Assembly: GCA_014529385.2 (NCBI GenBank)
Contig: CM043966.1
Coordinates: 91,310,587-91,374,586, forward strand
Direction: 5' to 3'
Source: Adiantum capillus-veneris
Taxonomy: Eukaryota; Streptophyta; Polypodiopsida; Polypodiales; Pteridaceae
Length of the DNA stretch: 64,000 nt
A model generated the notes under the pieces. That model had not been told where the DNA came from and did no database searches. It worked only from the letters and a program-made list of their open reading frames with translations. This document shows, piece after piece, positions 1-11,205 of the stretch. Both the position numbers and the translations under genes were made by a program. Positions within the stretch are counted from its first letter, which is position 1. The number at the start of each line of letters is the position of its first letter.

Positions 1-710
1 AGTTGATTCTACATTATGCTAGTGATCCTGATGATGTCACTCTTTACCAAACTGCTATTGACTGCCTCATTTATGTATGCAACACGAGGCTAGATATTCA
101 GTTTGTAGTCTACAGGTCATCATATTTATGCATAGCCAAGGGTCTAAGGATTGGCAGGCAATCAAGAAGGTTTTTTTCTAGTTGAGTGGAACTTTGCATC
201 TTGGCTTGTTTTATCCCAAGGGGGGATCATTTCCGCCATATTTACATGCTTTTTCGGACTCAGATTGGGCTGGTTGTTATGACACAGGAGTGTCCACAAG
301 TGGTTTTGGTTTCATTCTTGGCACTTCACGTATTTCATGGTTGAGCAAGAAGCAACCTACTATGATCACTTCCAGTTGTGAGGCTGAGTACAGGGCAGTC
401 TTCAGAGCTACGGTTGAGTGTGTATGGCTCAGACGCCTTATGGCTGATTTGGGAACAAGACATTGCCAACATCATCTACACTGACAGTCAGAGCGCATTC
501 GCAGTTGCAAGGAACCCAATTTTTCATGCTCGCACAGAGCACATTGAGGGTCATTACCACTATGTTAGGGAGAGGCTCTCAGCAGGAGAGATCAGCTTAG
601 CTTATGTTCCAACACAGGACAACCTTGCAGATCTTTTCACAAAGGCATTGTCTTGTGAAAAGTTTGAATCTTTTCACAAAGCTTTGGGCTTGCTCCCCTT
701 TGTGGACTGA
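1..710 (+). pseudogene. Ty1/copia reverse transcriptase-RNase H C-terminal part (broken, 5' end outside window)
   Basis: Translated pieces in three frames together read as the RNase H end of a copia polyprotein. The first frame (about 1-185) has a YQTAIDCLIYVCNTR-like stretch, the linker where RT meets RNase H. The second (182-484) has the RNase H core with FSDSDWAG, then SWLSKKQPT and SSCEAEYRA, which carry the catalytic Asp and Glu. The third (about 470-710) has TDSQSAFAVARNP, the HIEGHYHYVRE block and the usual NLADLFTKAL end before the stop. The frame changes near 180 and 470 show it is not functional. RNase H normally removes the RNA strand during cDNA synthesis. It is followed 65-80 bp later by a purine tract and an LTR, the expected order for a copia 3' end. 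The family call is secure; the rest of the element lies before the window. Confidence 0.9.
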
Positions 711-776
711 TCCTGTCCTCAGAGCATGGCACTTCCCTTTATTCTTCGTGCCAGCCCTCGTTCATCGCATCACTCT

Positions 777-787
777 TAGGGGGGATT
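777..787 (+). other. Polypurine tract of the plus-strand copia element
   Basis: A purine-rich TAGGGGGGATT lies directly before the LTR start TGTTACC. This is the plus-strand priming position expected for an LTR retrotransposon. Confidence 0.7.
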
Positions 788-1013
788 TGTTACCATATAC
801 ATGTGGTAGTGATGTGTATGAACACACTAGAACTGTTGGGGCATCTTTTCCCTCTTTAGGATTTTTTTTCCCTCGTGCATTGTATATACGCCCATCACTC
901 TAGGGTATCTATCTTTCCATTGCACACTAAGTTATACACTCTCTGTTGTGTGCCTTGAGCTTCCTTCGTCTTCTCCAAGTTGTGTGCATTTCCTTGCAAC
1001 CCTAATTCCAACA
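788..1013 (+). repeat. Copia 3' LTR, plus orientation (226 bp)
   Basis: It starts TGTTACCATATACATG and ends CTAATTCCAACA, so it has TG...CA ends. The same sequence, reverse-complemented, occurs at 3,654-3,879 and 12,146-12,374, which fixes both borders. It carries a GCATTGTATATACGCCC stretch that could hold a TATA element. Immediately after base 1,013 the sequence turns into coding DNA of the opposite-strand copia element rather than unique flanking DNA. Confidence 0.88.
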
Positions 1014-1704
1014 AATACACTTTGTTTGCAGATGATACAACCTATAACCTTTTCTTTCAACACTGTAACCAACAAAAATACATTTGACAGCCTTATCATC
1101 CAATTTTATGCACTACGTTTGTGGCAGCAAAGCATATGCCAAACAAAGAAAAACATGCATGCGCTCTATAGAAGGATTTCTATCATGCCATGCTTCATAC
1201 AGAACCATAGAGTGCAAACCTTTTGTAGGACACTTGTTAAGTACATAGGTGGCACACATAATAGCTTCAAGCCAAAATGAATTTGGTAAAGCTTGACTTT
1301 TGACTATATATCTTGCCATTTTTGTAAGAGACCTATTTTTCCTCTCAGCAACACCATTTTGGGGAGGTGTATACAAAATTGTATAGTGGTGTTTTATCCC
1401 ACGACTAGCCAGAAATACATTAAATTCATGAGACATATACTCCCTCCCTCGATTGGAATGGAGGGTGTCCATAGTACATTTCGAGACATTTTCAACCATA
1501 GCCAAAAATTGTTTGAAGCACAAAAAAAACTTCGGACTTCGCCTTTAGCGAATACAGCCATGCATGCCTGGAGTAATCATCAATGAAAGTCACGAAGTAA
1601 AGGTAATTTCCCAAGAATGGAGTTTGCATGGGCCCACAAACATCACTATGCACAAGCTGCAACCTACATGTGGCCCTAACTGAACCATCCTTTGGAAACT
1701 TCAA
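1014..1704 (-). pseudogene. Copia integrase and following connector (minus strand, broken)
   Basis: Reading the minus strand from 1,704, HSDVCGPM and FIDDYSRHAW give the first catalytic Asp region of a copia integrase. TLHSNRGREYMS corresponds to the second catalytic position, where Asp is usual and Asn appears here. PPQNGVAERKNR carries the catalytic Glu. The GCLAYAL-like conserved block ends near 1,113. Past a stop, weak copia similarity (CIFVGYS-like, in degraded form) runs on to about 1,014, where the plus-strand LTR begins. Two frames and internal stops show decay. It lies downstream of gag on the same strand, as in Ty1/copia order gag-pro-int-RT. The RT half is missing because another element occupies the site. 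Confidence 0.85.
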
Positions 1705-1893
1705 ATGCTACATCTTACCCAAAATACAGTCTTCACAAACATGTCTGACAGGTGCTTCAAGAGGCAACAAAGAAGAAACCATATCAGCTTTTTGCAAACA
1801 CAGTAAACTAGAAAAATTCAGATGTCCAAAATGTGCATGCCAAAGTTTTGCATCTAAAACAGCCTTTGAATCTACAAGAGCATTTGAAAACTT

Positions 1894-2330
1894 CTACCAA
1901 CACTTGTCATAAAAAGTGAGTTGGTATAGCCCACGATATAAAATACCAGATGCAATAATTTCATCACCAAAATTGAGATCATATATACATCTGTCATCCA
2001 CAAATTTGACTACAAGACCAAGTCTAGCAAGTGCAAATACAGACAAAATATTCTTCTTGATCCTAGGTACATACAATGCATCAACAAGTGTGAAATAACT
2101 GCCATTCGTAGCAGTAAGCACAATCTTTCCAACTCCCTGAATTGGATAAGAGGCATTGTTGGCACAAGTGATTGAATTCCCATGAGGGACAGACTCAAGG
2201 GAGGTAAACAAATCACGATGTGAGGTAATGTTCTTTGTAGCACCACTGTCAAACTACCACACATGTGAATCTGTAGCAACTGACATGCATGCATCATGGA
2301 CAAAATGATCATAAGTTCACTTTGCACTAA
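1894..2330 (-). pseudogene. Copia protease-integrase junction (GAG-pre-integrase region)
   Basis: The minus-strand translation contains TLVDALYVPRIKKNILSV and a KFVDDRCIYDL-like stretch. These match the conserved segment between the aspartic protease and the zinc-binding start of integrase in plant copia elements (LxxVLYVPxLxxNLLSV). The protease active-site part upstream (about 2,230-2,330) is present only in degraded, frame-shifted form. It continues the order gag, protease, integrase on this strand. Confidence 0.8.
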
Positions 2331-3320
2331 AATCCCATTCTACATCAACATCAACATCACTGTCTCCTTTCACAGAAGACTCAACAATAGCCGCATTTGT
2401 AATGGAATCAGAATTTGTAGTGGAACCAACCTCTTTCTTCTTAGCCTCTTTGGCCTTCAACTTAGGACATTGCTTGATCAAGTGATAATTAGCTTTACAA
2501 TAATGGCAACATAACTTCTTTTTTCCCTTATCACCAGAATTCCAAGATGAATTGCTACCAGTAGAATCATTAGGAATAGGTGATTTTGCCACTCATAGAA
2601 GAACCATGAAAAGTGGCTACATTGCTATTACCACATTTTCTTTGAGCAACAATAAAGGCGTATTCAACTGCACTTTGCAAAAGCAATGTGTATAATGCAT
2701 CAAACTTGAAAACTTTTGGATTTCCTTGGTCATAAGTCTCCAAGTACTAGCAAAAGTGTGGTAAGAATCTGGCAAAGCATCAAGTACAGTTTGCAAAAGG
2801 GAATTGTAAAAAATGACTTTGCCTACAGAAATAAGCTGCTCATTGATATCCTTGACACCAACAAGGAAAGTTTCCATATCATCTTCCTCATGAATAATCT
2901 TTGACTCCAAATATTTATGCAGCAATGTAATTTTTTCCTCATTGCAACTTGCATAAAGACCAGCCAGAATATCCCAATCTTGTTTTGTAAATTTTGCTGA
3001 ATGAATGTGAGGAGTAATAGTGCGCTTCACAGACAACGCAATCAATACATGAGCCTGCACATCTTTTACATCCCAACGAGCTTGCTCAGCAGTAGCAAAA
3101 CATCTCTGGCAGCAACAATCCTACCACCAAAACCTGCAACATCCTCAACATCGCCTACATCCTCAGAACCAGGACGTACATCAATGCCCTACACAATATT
3201 CTAGATACCCTTTGACACAAGGACATGTTTCATCATATAAGCCCACATAGGGTAATTGTCCCCATCCACTCTATCCTCAGGAGAAAACATCTTGAACACA
3301 TATGTGTTTTTGTTAGCCAT
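2317..3320 (-). pseudogene. Copia gag with CCHC zinc knuckle (broken)
   Basis: The likely start is the ATG at 3,320-3,318 (MANKNTYVFKMF), followed by a GDNYPMWAYMMKHVL stretch typical of the retrotransposon gag (UBN2-like) domain. A second piece at 2,617-3,060 has QDWDILAGLY, QLISVGKVI and LPDSYHTFASTW, the central gag domain. A third piece at 2,317-2,592 has CCHYCKANYHLIKQCP, a CX2CX4HX4C knuckle that would bind RNA. Frame changes near 3,200, 3,060 and 2,600 break the gene. The same gag, more truncated, is at 11,208-11,835. Confidence 0.87.
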
Positions 3321-3639
3321 GGCAAATGTTGCACTTGATGTAAAAACTGTCCGAAAAGAGGAGAAACAAAGTGGGAACAACACGCGCTATATAGCACAAA
3401 CCGTAGAAGACTATAAGAGACTTGTTATACAAAAATGGCATTGATAGAAATTTTGCACAAAATGACAAAATGGCATGCACAATACTACTTGTAGTGGAAA
3501 CAAAGGCCAAAATAAGCCTGAATCACAAATCTGATCCTGAAATGAACTTGCGGATGCTCGCCAAAGCTCACAGAAATCGGAGAAAGTGAGCAGGTGTGTA
3601 CTGGAGCTGCTGGCGACTAAGTCCGGGAGGACGCAACCT

Positions 3640-3653
3640 ACTTGGATATCAAT
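3640..3653 (-). other. Primer binding site of minus-strand copia (degenerate)
   Basis: Just inside the 5' LTR the minus strand reads ATTGATATCCAAG. The corresponding site beside the second copy (12,131-12,145) reads ATTGGTATCAAAGCA, which is closer to the initiator-tRNA-Met complement TGGTATCAGAGC. The site here has mutated. Confidence 0.65.
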
Positions 3654-3879
3654 TGTTGGAATTAGGTTTGCAAGAAAATACACACATCTTGGAGAAGACG
3701 AAGGAATCTCAAGGCACACAACAAAGAGAGTATTAATTAGTGTGCAATGGAAAGATAGATAGCCCTAGAGTGATGGGCATATATACAATGCACGGGAGAA
3801 AACCTCCTAGTGAGGGAAAAAATGCCTCCACGGTCCTAAGTGTGTTCACACACATCACTACCACATGTATATGGTAACA
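3654..3879 (-). repeat. Copia 5' LTR, minus orientation (226 bp)
   Basis: It is the reverse complement of 788-1,013 with the same 226-bp length. In plus-strand coordinates it begins TGTTGGAATTAGG and ends ATATGGTAACA. The gag-integrase pieces at 1,014-3,320 follow it on the minus strand. The outer flank after 3,879 is not similar to the flank of the other LTRs. Confidence 0.9.
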
Positions 3880-5284
3880 ACTTCTGTTGAGAATGATTGC
3901 TCTAACAGACTGAGGGTTTAGCAAACTGTGTTGCACGTATTTTGAACACCCCATTTTTTTGTAGATTTTTACATATGGACATGACGCCCAATGTTAAATG
4001 GGTGTGTGGATTTTATTTTGTGGGCTTCTCAACTTGCCTTAGCAAGCACATGTACATGCAGTGCAAGTCACTAGTATAGTGCCAGCTGTCGGGCTGTAGT
4101 AAGTGTCTATTATTGACCTTTTTGAAGAGTCACTTGTATATAGCTAAATCCCATGTATAGACGTAAACATGTTCAGTCAAATATCATAATTTTGCATGTC
4201 TTGGGTTTTTGTGCCTTCCTCATGTATTTTGATGCAGTTTTTTGCCCTCGATTAGCCTTGCCTATGTGTAGTCGGGCCATGGCAACTTCCTGTTGGGGCC
4301 AATTTTGCACATAGAGGTGCATAGATTTGAAATTTGTAGTCTCTAGAACTTTTGTTTCAAAACATGCAAAGAAATTTTGAGGCTTGAAATCATCCCTTTT
4401 GAAGTTGTGGTTTGAGAGATACAATCCGTTTCCCACAAGGTACATGAGGTAGCCCGTAGGCAGCTTGGTGTATGGTAGGTTGTGGAAGCTCTCTTGTTTG
4501 GGAGTGTTTCTACACTTCAAAATTGTGGTTTTGAAGAATCATTGAGTGAGTTTGGAAGATATTTTTCTCAAGTGCATCGATATGCATGTGCTATAAATTC
4601 ATGCCAAGGCAGGTGCTTCCTAGTTTCCACGATGTTCTTTTGAGTGAACGTTGTGAAGGATTGGGGGGCTCTCCTCTACAAAAAGTCAAACCAACACGAA
4701 GATAAGAGGATGAAGAGAATAGCCCCCTTAAGATAATATGGGATGATCCTTGCTCACAAATTTTGACAGTAGCACTCACACTCAACCTCGACTAGCCTCG
4801 ACTAGCTTCCCTCTACACTGCCCTAGCCCCAGCTATGAGGCATTTCCCTCAAGGAAGCCAAAAAAAAAAAAAACCACTAAATTTTGGGGAAAAAAACCAA
4901 AAAAAATATCAGCACTTTTGTTCGTAAACACCATACCCTCACACCATCTCAACAGCCCTTGCATATGCAAGATGGGGCTCCATAGTCGCTCCCAGCCATG
5001 CACATAAACCCGTCAAAACTTATGTCAATCATGAGTTATATAAAAATTCATGATGTTTAGACAAAAACTCGTATAAAACCATGGAAAACATGGGGAAGCA
5101 CACACCCATCAACAACAATACCAAGTGGGCTTTCACCGCCAAACCTGAGTAGCAGGCACACATATACAAGAGAGCTCCACTTCACACAACTTCCATCACC
5201 AATACCAAGAAGAGGGGTGAAAGTGCAGAGGTCACCACCCGTGTTCATGGACCTCTTGATTAGAGACACATTCTCCAATCAATT

Positions 5285-5318
<34 letters not shown>

Positions 5319-6800
5319 CCACCTCAGCTACACAACCCCCATGCACCACCGCAGGCTGCTGCAACAGTGGCTTCCTTCTTCACACAGCTGAAAACTCCTC
5401 TTCACTCACGAACCCAAGCTGATAAAGAATCAATTTTTCTTCATGTTTTAAAATTTCTTACTCGCCCTTTGAAGTATCCACACTTCTATGTACAATAATA
5501 GCAAAACAATGTACCCCGCATAACTGACCCGCATGCATAAAGACAACTGGAACACATTGCCTTTGTACCCTTTGTACAAGCATTTTTTATTTAAATCAAA
5601 GAGTTCTAAGAGCACTAAAAAAAATCTCTCAAAGTTTTTGGGGTGGTTCTCATCATCGCTCAAAAAAACGTCACAACGTGTTCTTGTGAATTCCCAAGGG
5701 ATCACTTGTCTTTGAGTTGTGGTTTTGTTGGGGTTCTTTTAATGTCCTGTGTGGTACTGATCTTGGGTCTTGAGTGTTGTTGGGAGACATTGTGCCCCTG
5801 AGCTTGTCTTCCCAACTGTGTCCATGAGCCTAATCTTCATATTTGAGTGCTCAAATCACTGTTTTTGGAAGTTTTGACCTCAAGAGAGTGTTCCTAGACC
5901 ATAAGGCGACCTTTCTGGATAGTTTTGTTATAGTTTTTAGGACCTTGATCATGATGGATCATGATTTTGGTGCCTTGTTGGATTATTGCAACAAAACTTG
6001 ATAGGATAGTGCATCTGACCTCTTAGACCCCTTCCTAAAGTTTCATTGCATTTTGAGTCCGCTAGAGTGTCATGACCTAGAGCAGTGAAAAAGGACATAG
6101 GTAGATTTTCCGATCATAGAGTAGTGGCTTGCTTGTTGAGTTGATGCGCTTGCTTTTTAGGGACTTCTTGAGGATTGAAAATCTGAAAGAGTGTCTGTGC
6201 CCCATTCGAGTTGCTTCTCTGAGTATTGACACATTATGTTAGTGCCCAGATAGCTATGCTACAAACATCCATCATAGTGACCCGCTAACATTGGCACTGT
6301 TGTTTGGGAATGATCCTTAGATGGTGAGTAACCTAGTGCATATTTAGAGTGTTCATTCCCAAATATTTGTCTTTCCATTCCATTTACACTTTAGAAGTGA
6401 AGAAGCTCGACACAGGGTTTAGTTCTTGATAGAGTCTAGAACTCGGGGACTTCCTAGATCTATTCTCGAGAGATAAAGAGAGTTGTGAGTGAGATAGACA
6501 AAAGCATTTCATTCTTCAATTTTCTCATTACTGTCAAAGTGATGTACCGTTTTTTGTTGCGACTTTTTTTTTTTTTTGTTATCTTGATCACTTTTGTTCC
6601 TAGTTTCTTTCAGTATATAGGAGTAGGGTACGTAGAAACTACACAACCATCAAATTTGGGCTAAAAGATCAACGCAAAACCTATTGAAAACCATATTTTT
6701 TTTGAAATAACCATAACTCTGAAATTCTAAAAATTTAATCAAGGGTCAAAAATTTGTTGATCAAGAGGTCTTAGAATACTCAAAAGAAGCAATCTGGAAA
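3880..6800. other. No gene recognised; AT-rich, with a (CA)n microsatellite
   Basis: I find no conserved protein motif in either strand. The open frames are short and look random. There is a (CA)15 microsatellite at 5,286-5,315 and short A or T homopolymers near 4,860 and 6,565. Confidence 0.6.
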
Positions 6801-6823
6801 GTTTGAGCAAAATCTGTGGAGGA

Positions 6824-8987
6824 ACGTGGATCGTGATCCATGTATCTCAGAGGCCATTTTTGCAAAACGTGTCTGTGACACTTTGCATCAGGAGGGCATT
6901 GCTATGATAAAGTTTGTTTCCAAGAAAAATTCAAAAATCACATCAAAATTGGCTGACAAGGCAAAAACAAAAGAAACAAGGGTTTTAGACATAAAGTTGG
7001 GCATAACTTAAGGTTTTGTGATCCAAATTAAAAAAAAAAAAGTTGGGCATTAGCATCTATAGGACATAAACAACTAGCTTGCCAAGCTTCATGCCAAAAT
7101 GTAGTCAACCATATACCTTTTTATCATTTGGCGCTAAGATTTGATCGATGGGTAGCTAATACCTTTTGGAACAACTTTTCCAATAGGAACATTAGCAAAA
7201 AATCGCAAAAAGTTTGTCAAAATAGCCAGACATCAGAAACTAGTAAAAAAACAGTAGGACAAATACAAAATTCCACTTTTGATTGACCAAAACTAATCCA
7301 AATCCACGCGTTTTGGGGAATAGGTTCAAAACAGTAAGGACTACAATCTGACGTAGTTTCATGTCAAAAGGAGGTCAAACATGGATCGCGATCCATGTAC
7401 TTCATCATGATTTTACTAAGGTCTGAGAAGTAGGTCCTTGAGACTATTTGAAACACGTTTTTCAAAATAATCATTGGTAAAAAAGTTGAAAAAAGTGGTC
7501 AAAAGAGCCAAAAATAGAACATTGTCAAAAACTACCACATCACACTCAAGAATTCAATTTTGGTTGACCAAAACTCATTCAAATTTAGGAATATTTTGGG
7601 AGCAAGATACAAACATCATATCCTATCAGCTCACTAAATCTCACATTGGGCTTGTTGATTAAAGGATGCCTCTCCTATCGATTTGTATCTCTCAATTGAG
7701 TAGAAAACCCTTGCGGTGGATGATTTTTCATGGCTAAAGCACACCCAAAACTCTCAAGATAGTCTATGACAATCCCACATTGGCATAGTGAAACTTATCC
7801 CTTTTTGCCCCTAGTCAGGTCTCTCAAAAGTCAAGTCTTTGTGACTCTTTGGTCTCTAGAAACTGGTTTTGGATACCCTAAAAGTTTGGAATTAGAAACT
7901 GGTCTTGGTGTGTCCTATTTCCCGCAATCTTTCTTCTTAGCTATATCTGAATGAATTTGGAGTTGTGTATCAAAAGTTAGACCAATTTTGGTGAAATATT
8001 GCACTTGAAACAACACTCAAAATATTCTTAGGACCAAGACACAAGAACTTTAGCTCGTAAGGCTTGGCCTTCAGAAGGTACTTTTAGCTCAATCTTGAGA
8101 TTTAAGATGTACTCAAGTATATCTACAAGCTCATTAAATCAAATCTCCCCACTATGAAGAGGTACATGGATTGCATCTATGTTCCTCTGTCAAATTTTGA
8201 CTCCAAATTTTGACAGTGGCCAGACAAAGTTATGCATAGGCTCTGTACCAATTTTCACCAATTTTTTAGGTTGGGGTAATTGGTGAGGTTGGGGTACATG
8301 GATTGCGATCCATGTTCAACCACATATAGGCTTGATCTCTGCGGAGCTTGTTGCACTCTATCCTTTTGATCCAAATTTGCTCAATTTTTTCCAAAATTGG
8401 ACTTGGGGTTATATTTCCTTTTATATACACTACAATTCTAAAAAAAATCAGGTCAAGCTATCATCGTGGGTACGTGGATCGCGATCCATGTTTAGAACCC
8501 GAATTGACTTTTCTTGGTGCCATTAGGATCAACGTGACTAGTAAATGCTATGGTATCAAACTTTTGGGTTTGGACCTTCGGACTAAAAATTAGGTCAATT
8601 CTTGCACTGTCAAAGTACTTGCAGTTCTAGGATTTTGACTTAGGTTTTGATGGCTAGATTTTGGTTCAAAAATTTTACAAAAGGTACATGGATCACGATC
8701 CACATATGAAGAGATTATGACTTTTGACCTCAAATTTGAGCACTCATAGATAAAGGTGTTTCTACGCTATCCCCAAAATATTTTTGGATTTGGATAAGTT
8801 TTAAATCCCAAGTCTGTTTTAGCAGTTTTTCACTTTGAGCTATTTTTTCCCTTTTGACCAACTTTTGACCAACTTTTTCAACTTTTTGGCAACGAGTCTT
8901 TTGGAAGATTTGTTCATAGTCTCTGTCGTAGGTTGGTATAGTTTTTGTCCTAAAACTCGAATGACGTACAGGAATCACGATCCATGT
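6824..8987. repeat. Dispersed 20-bp palindrome family (ACATGGATCGCGATCCATGT) in diverged monomers
   Basis: Seven copies of one self-complementary motif occur. A perfect 20-bp palindrome lies at 7,379-7,398. Near-perfect copies lie at 6,824-6,843, 8,296-8,315, 8,472-8,491, 8,686-8,705 and 8,968-8,987, and a degraded one at 8,164-8,182. Surrounding DNA also recurs: the stretches around 7,203-7,320 and 7,483-7,600 share phrases such as GGTCAAAAG...GACCAAAACT at about 280-bp offset. The minus strand of about 8,750-8,990 has the same phrases, so at least one unit is inverted. No protein-coding signal was found. It could be an old satellite or a fragment of an unrecognised transposon. Confidence 0.72.
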
Positions 8988-9702
8988 TGGGTCACTTATG
9001 GACCAAAAACAAACGAAGCCATGAGAGTTCCAAAAGGTTACACTCATGAGGGATTGTATAGGTTCACAAACGGGGATCCACATTCCTTCTAGAAGTTTGT
9101 AGAACCTAATGTCAAAAGAGTTGGTAGATCATAAGGACCTCTATGCATTCACATATACAAATGCCTGAGGAGTGCAAGTTTTGATGGCAGACAAGTATGG
9201 ACAAGAGTACAAACTTGTTGATCTGATTGACCTAGAATAATATACATATAAGGTACTCCAGTCTCTACTTACTTTCAGCCAAAAATGATGCTAGAGCACA
9301 CGTCAAAGAGGATTACACTAGGATTTTCTCCAAGATGAGAAGAGAGAACAAGAGAGAACCCACAATTCCTATAATTGTGATCATTTGAGCTCACGCTCAA
9401 GAAGCTACCAAAAAAAAACCTATGAAGGAACCCATACTGCCTATTCAAATAGAAATCAAGAACAAATCAATGAGGATTGAAAGAATATCATGGAAGTCTG
9501 AATGAAACAAAATGAAAGAAAAAATGTTGAAAGAAAAAACCACGCTATAAATAGAGCTGAAACAATCCAAAGAGCAGCTAAAACAAGCAAAGAAACAGGA
9601 AACAAACAGAGAAAAAAACATCCAAAATATCATCGGGAGGTTGAGTCTTAGAAGAAAAAATTAATGAGCGTTTGGATGCCATGATGCATGCCTATGAGGC
9701 AA
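8988..9702. other. No gene recognised
   Basis: A-rich sequence. The plus-strand translation near 9,420-9,640 has Lys/Glu-rich, coiled-coil-like stretches broken by stops, possibly retrotransposon-derived. No domain can be named. Confidence 0.4.
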
Positions 9703-11205
9703 GATCATTTAATGTGGTAGAATAAACAGGAACAAGAGTTAGAATATAGACATGTGCTTTTAGATTTATCTCAACACGGGACCAAAGGCAATGGGTTCAA
9801 ATGGGAGATGGTCTAGCAAAGAGAAATTCCAACTAATGGAGCTTAAAAGACCTTAGGGTTAGCTTCATTAAAGACCTCCAAAGGTTAGTGTTAAAAGTCT
9901 TTAGACCTAGGACCTTAGGCAAGCTAGGGATGAGCTTGAGGTGGGAATGTGGCCCAAGCTAGAGGTGCTTTTCGTGATTGCTGACTAAGGTTCTTGAGGT
10001 GCTTGTTGTGATTGCTGACTAAGGTGCGCGAAGTGCTTGTCATGCTTGATGATTAAGATGCTTGAGGGGATTCATGGCTAAGGTTCTTAAGTGGTGAGGT
10101 GTTCCAAAAAGTCAAGAACATCCCTACACAAGGGGGGGCAAACCCTACAAGTAGGGGCATGAGAGAGAACACACACACACACACACACTCACTCACTCAA
10201 GGCATGCCAAGTTCAAAGAGGCAACAAGGACACATGTCAAGATCCTCCCCATGTTGCCCTCATAAGGTGCCAAAAGCCTATTGGTTGACCTCTAAAGAGG
10301 TCCAATGAGAATTTAGTTTATTTAAATAATTATCTAAGCATTATCAAGCCCTCTCTCTCAAAGGGGTAAGGAGGACACTTGTCCAAATGCTACCCTTGTT
10401 GCTTGATATTCACTAAGCATGTGATTGGTAGGCTTACGGGGGTCCAATAAAATTCAAGGATGAGCTACAAGGAGGGGTCGACCAAAGCAAGCTGGGGGTG
10501 TGCTTGGGGGTATACTCTCTCTCACACACACTCACATGTTCTCAATCTCACTTTGTGAAAATGTAAGAACTCCATCTCCTTCTCCAAGCTTGAGAAGTTG
10601 AGAGCGTACACCAACAACTCTTGGCTATGGAATGCAAATCCAACCAAGAGCCATGCTTCAATGCTATGTTAGTCATCTTCTTCATCTCCATTACTATGCT
10701 ACTATGCTATGCTAAGATCTATGAGTAATGGTATGAGAGGACACTACTTCTTTCTCGTAAGTTACTTACTCTTCCTCTTTCCTACCCTCATTCCCTGCTG
10801 GCTCTCTCCACCTTTAAGGGTGTTTGGGGTCTTGAGACTGAGGCCAGCGACAAGTCAATGATTTCATTTAGCTAAGTTACGGGTATAATTGTGGTGCATG
10901 AATCTCTCTATCTTCATTGCACAATCAAGGTCTCAAGGAACACAAAGCTTGTATAATACCAAGTCTCTCTTTATATAATACAAAAGCCTTTTGGAGGGGG
11001 GACTGACTCCACATAAATCCGGTCCTCGACTGTTGTCAAGTTCTCTAATTCTCTCTCTTTCAAAGTATTGTTCATGCCAAGTTAATTAAGTATAATGGTT
11101 ATGTTGCTACCTCTAATCAAGTTCTCCCTCTTTTTTCTCAAAGTATTCTCATAAAAATGCTCACTACAGTTTTCTTAATTCCGTTATTCTCAATGTTCAT
11201 AGTTC
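9703..11205 (+). repeat. Gypsy-family LTR fragment (same family as the 37,962/45,206 LTRs), plus orientation
   Basis: This reads as the diverged reverse complement of the 1.67-kb LTR at 37,962-39,629. Shared landmarks in the same order are a GGTTAGCTTCATTAAAGACC block near 9,855, GAGGTGCTTGT minisatellite units (9,960-10,095), a (CA)n run at 10,170-10,188, a CTTGGCTATGGAATGCAAAT block near 10,620 and ACATAAATCCGGTCCTC near 11,010. The outermost approximately 60 bp of the LTR start are not recognisable. The other end runs into copia gag at about 11,205. No target duplication is visible. It is a remnant or a solo LTR later cut. Confidence 0.8.

Noticed and set aside
1014-3879. Treating the copia pieces as a protein-coding host gene
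   Set aside because: The order LTR, primer site, gag, zinc knuckle, protease junction and integrase is that of a retrotransposon, with multiple frame breaks.
5057-5278. Small secreted-protein-like minus-strand frame
   Set aside because: No signal peptide pattern, no cysteine pattern and no start context; consistent with chance in AT-rich DNA.
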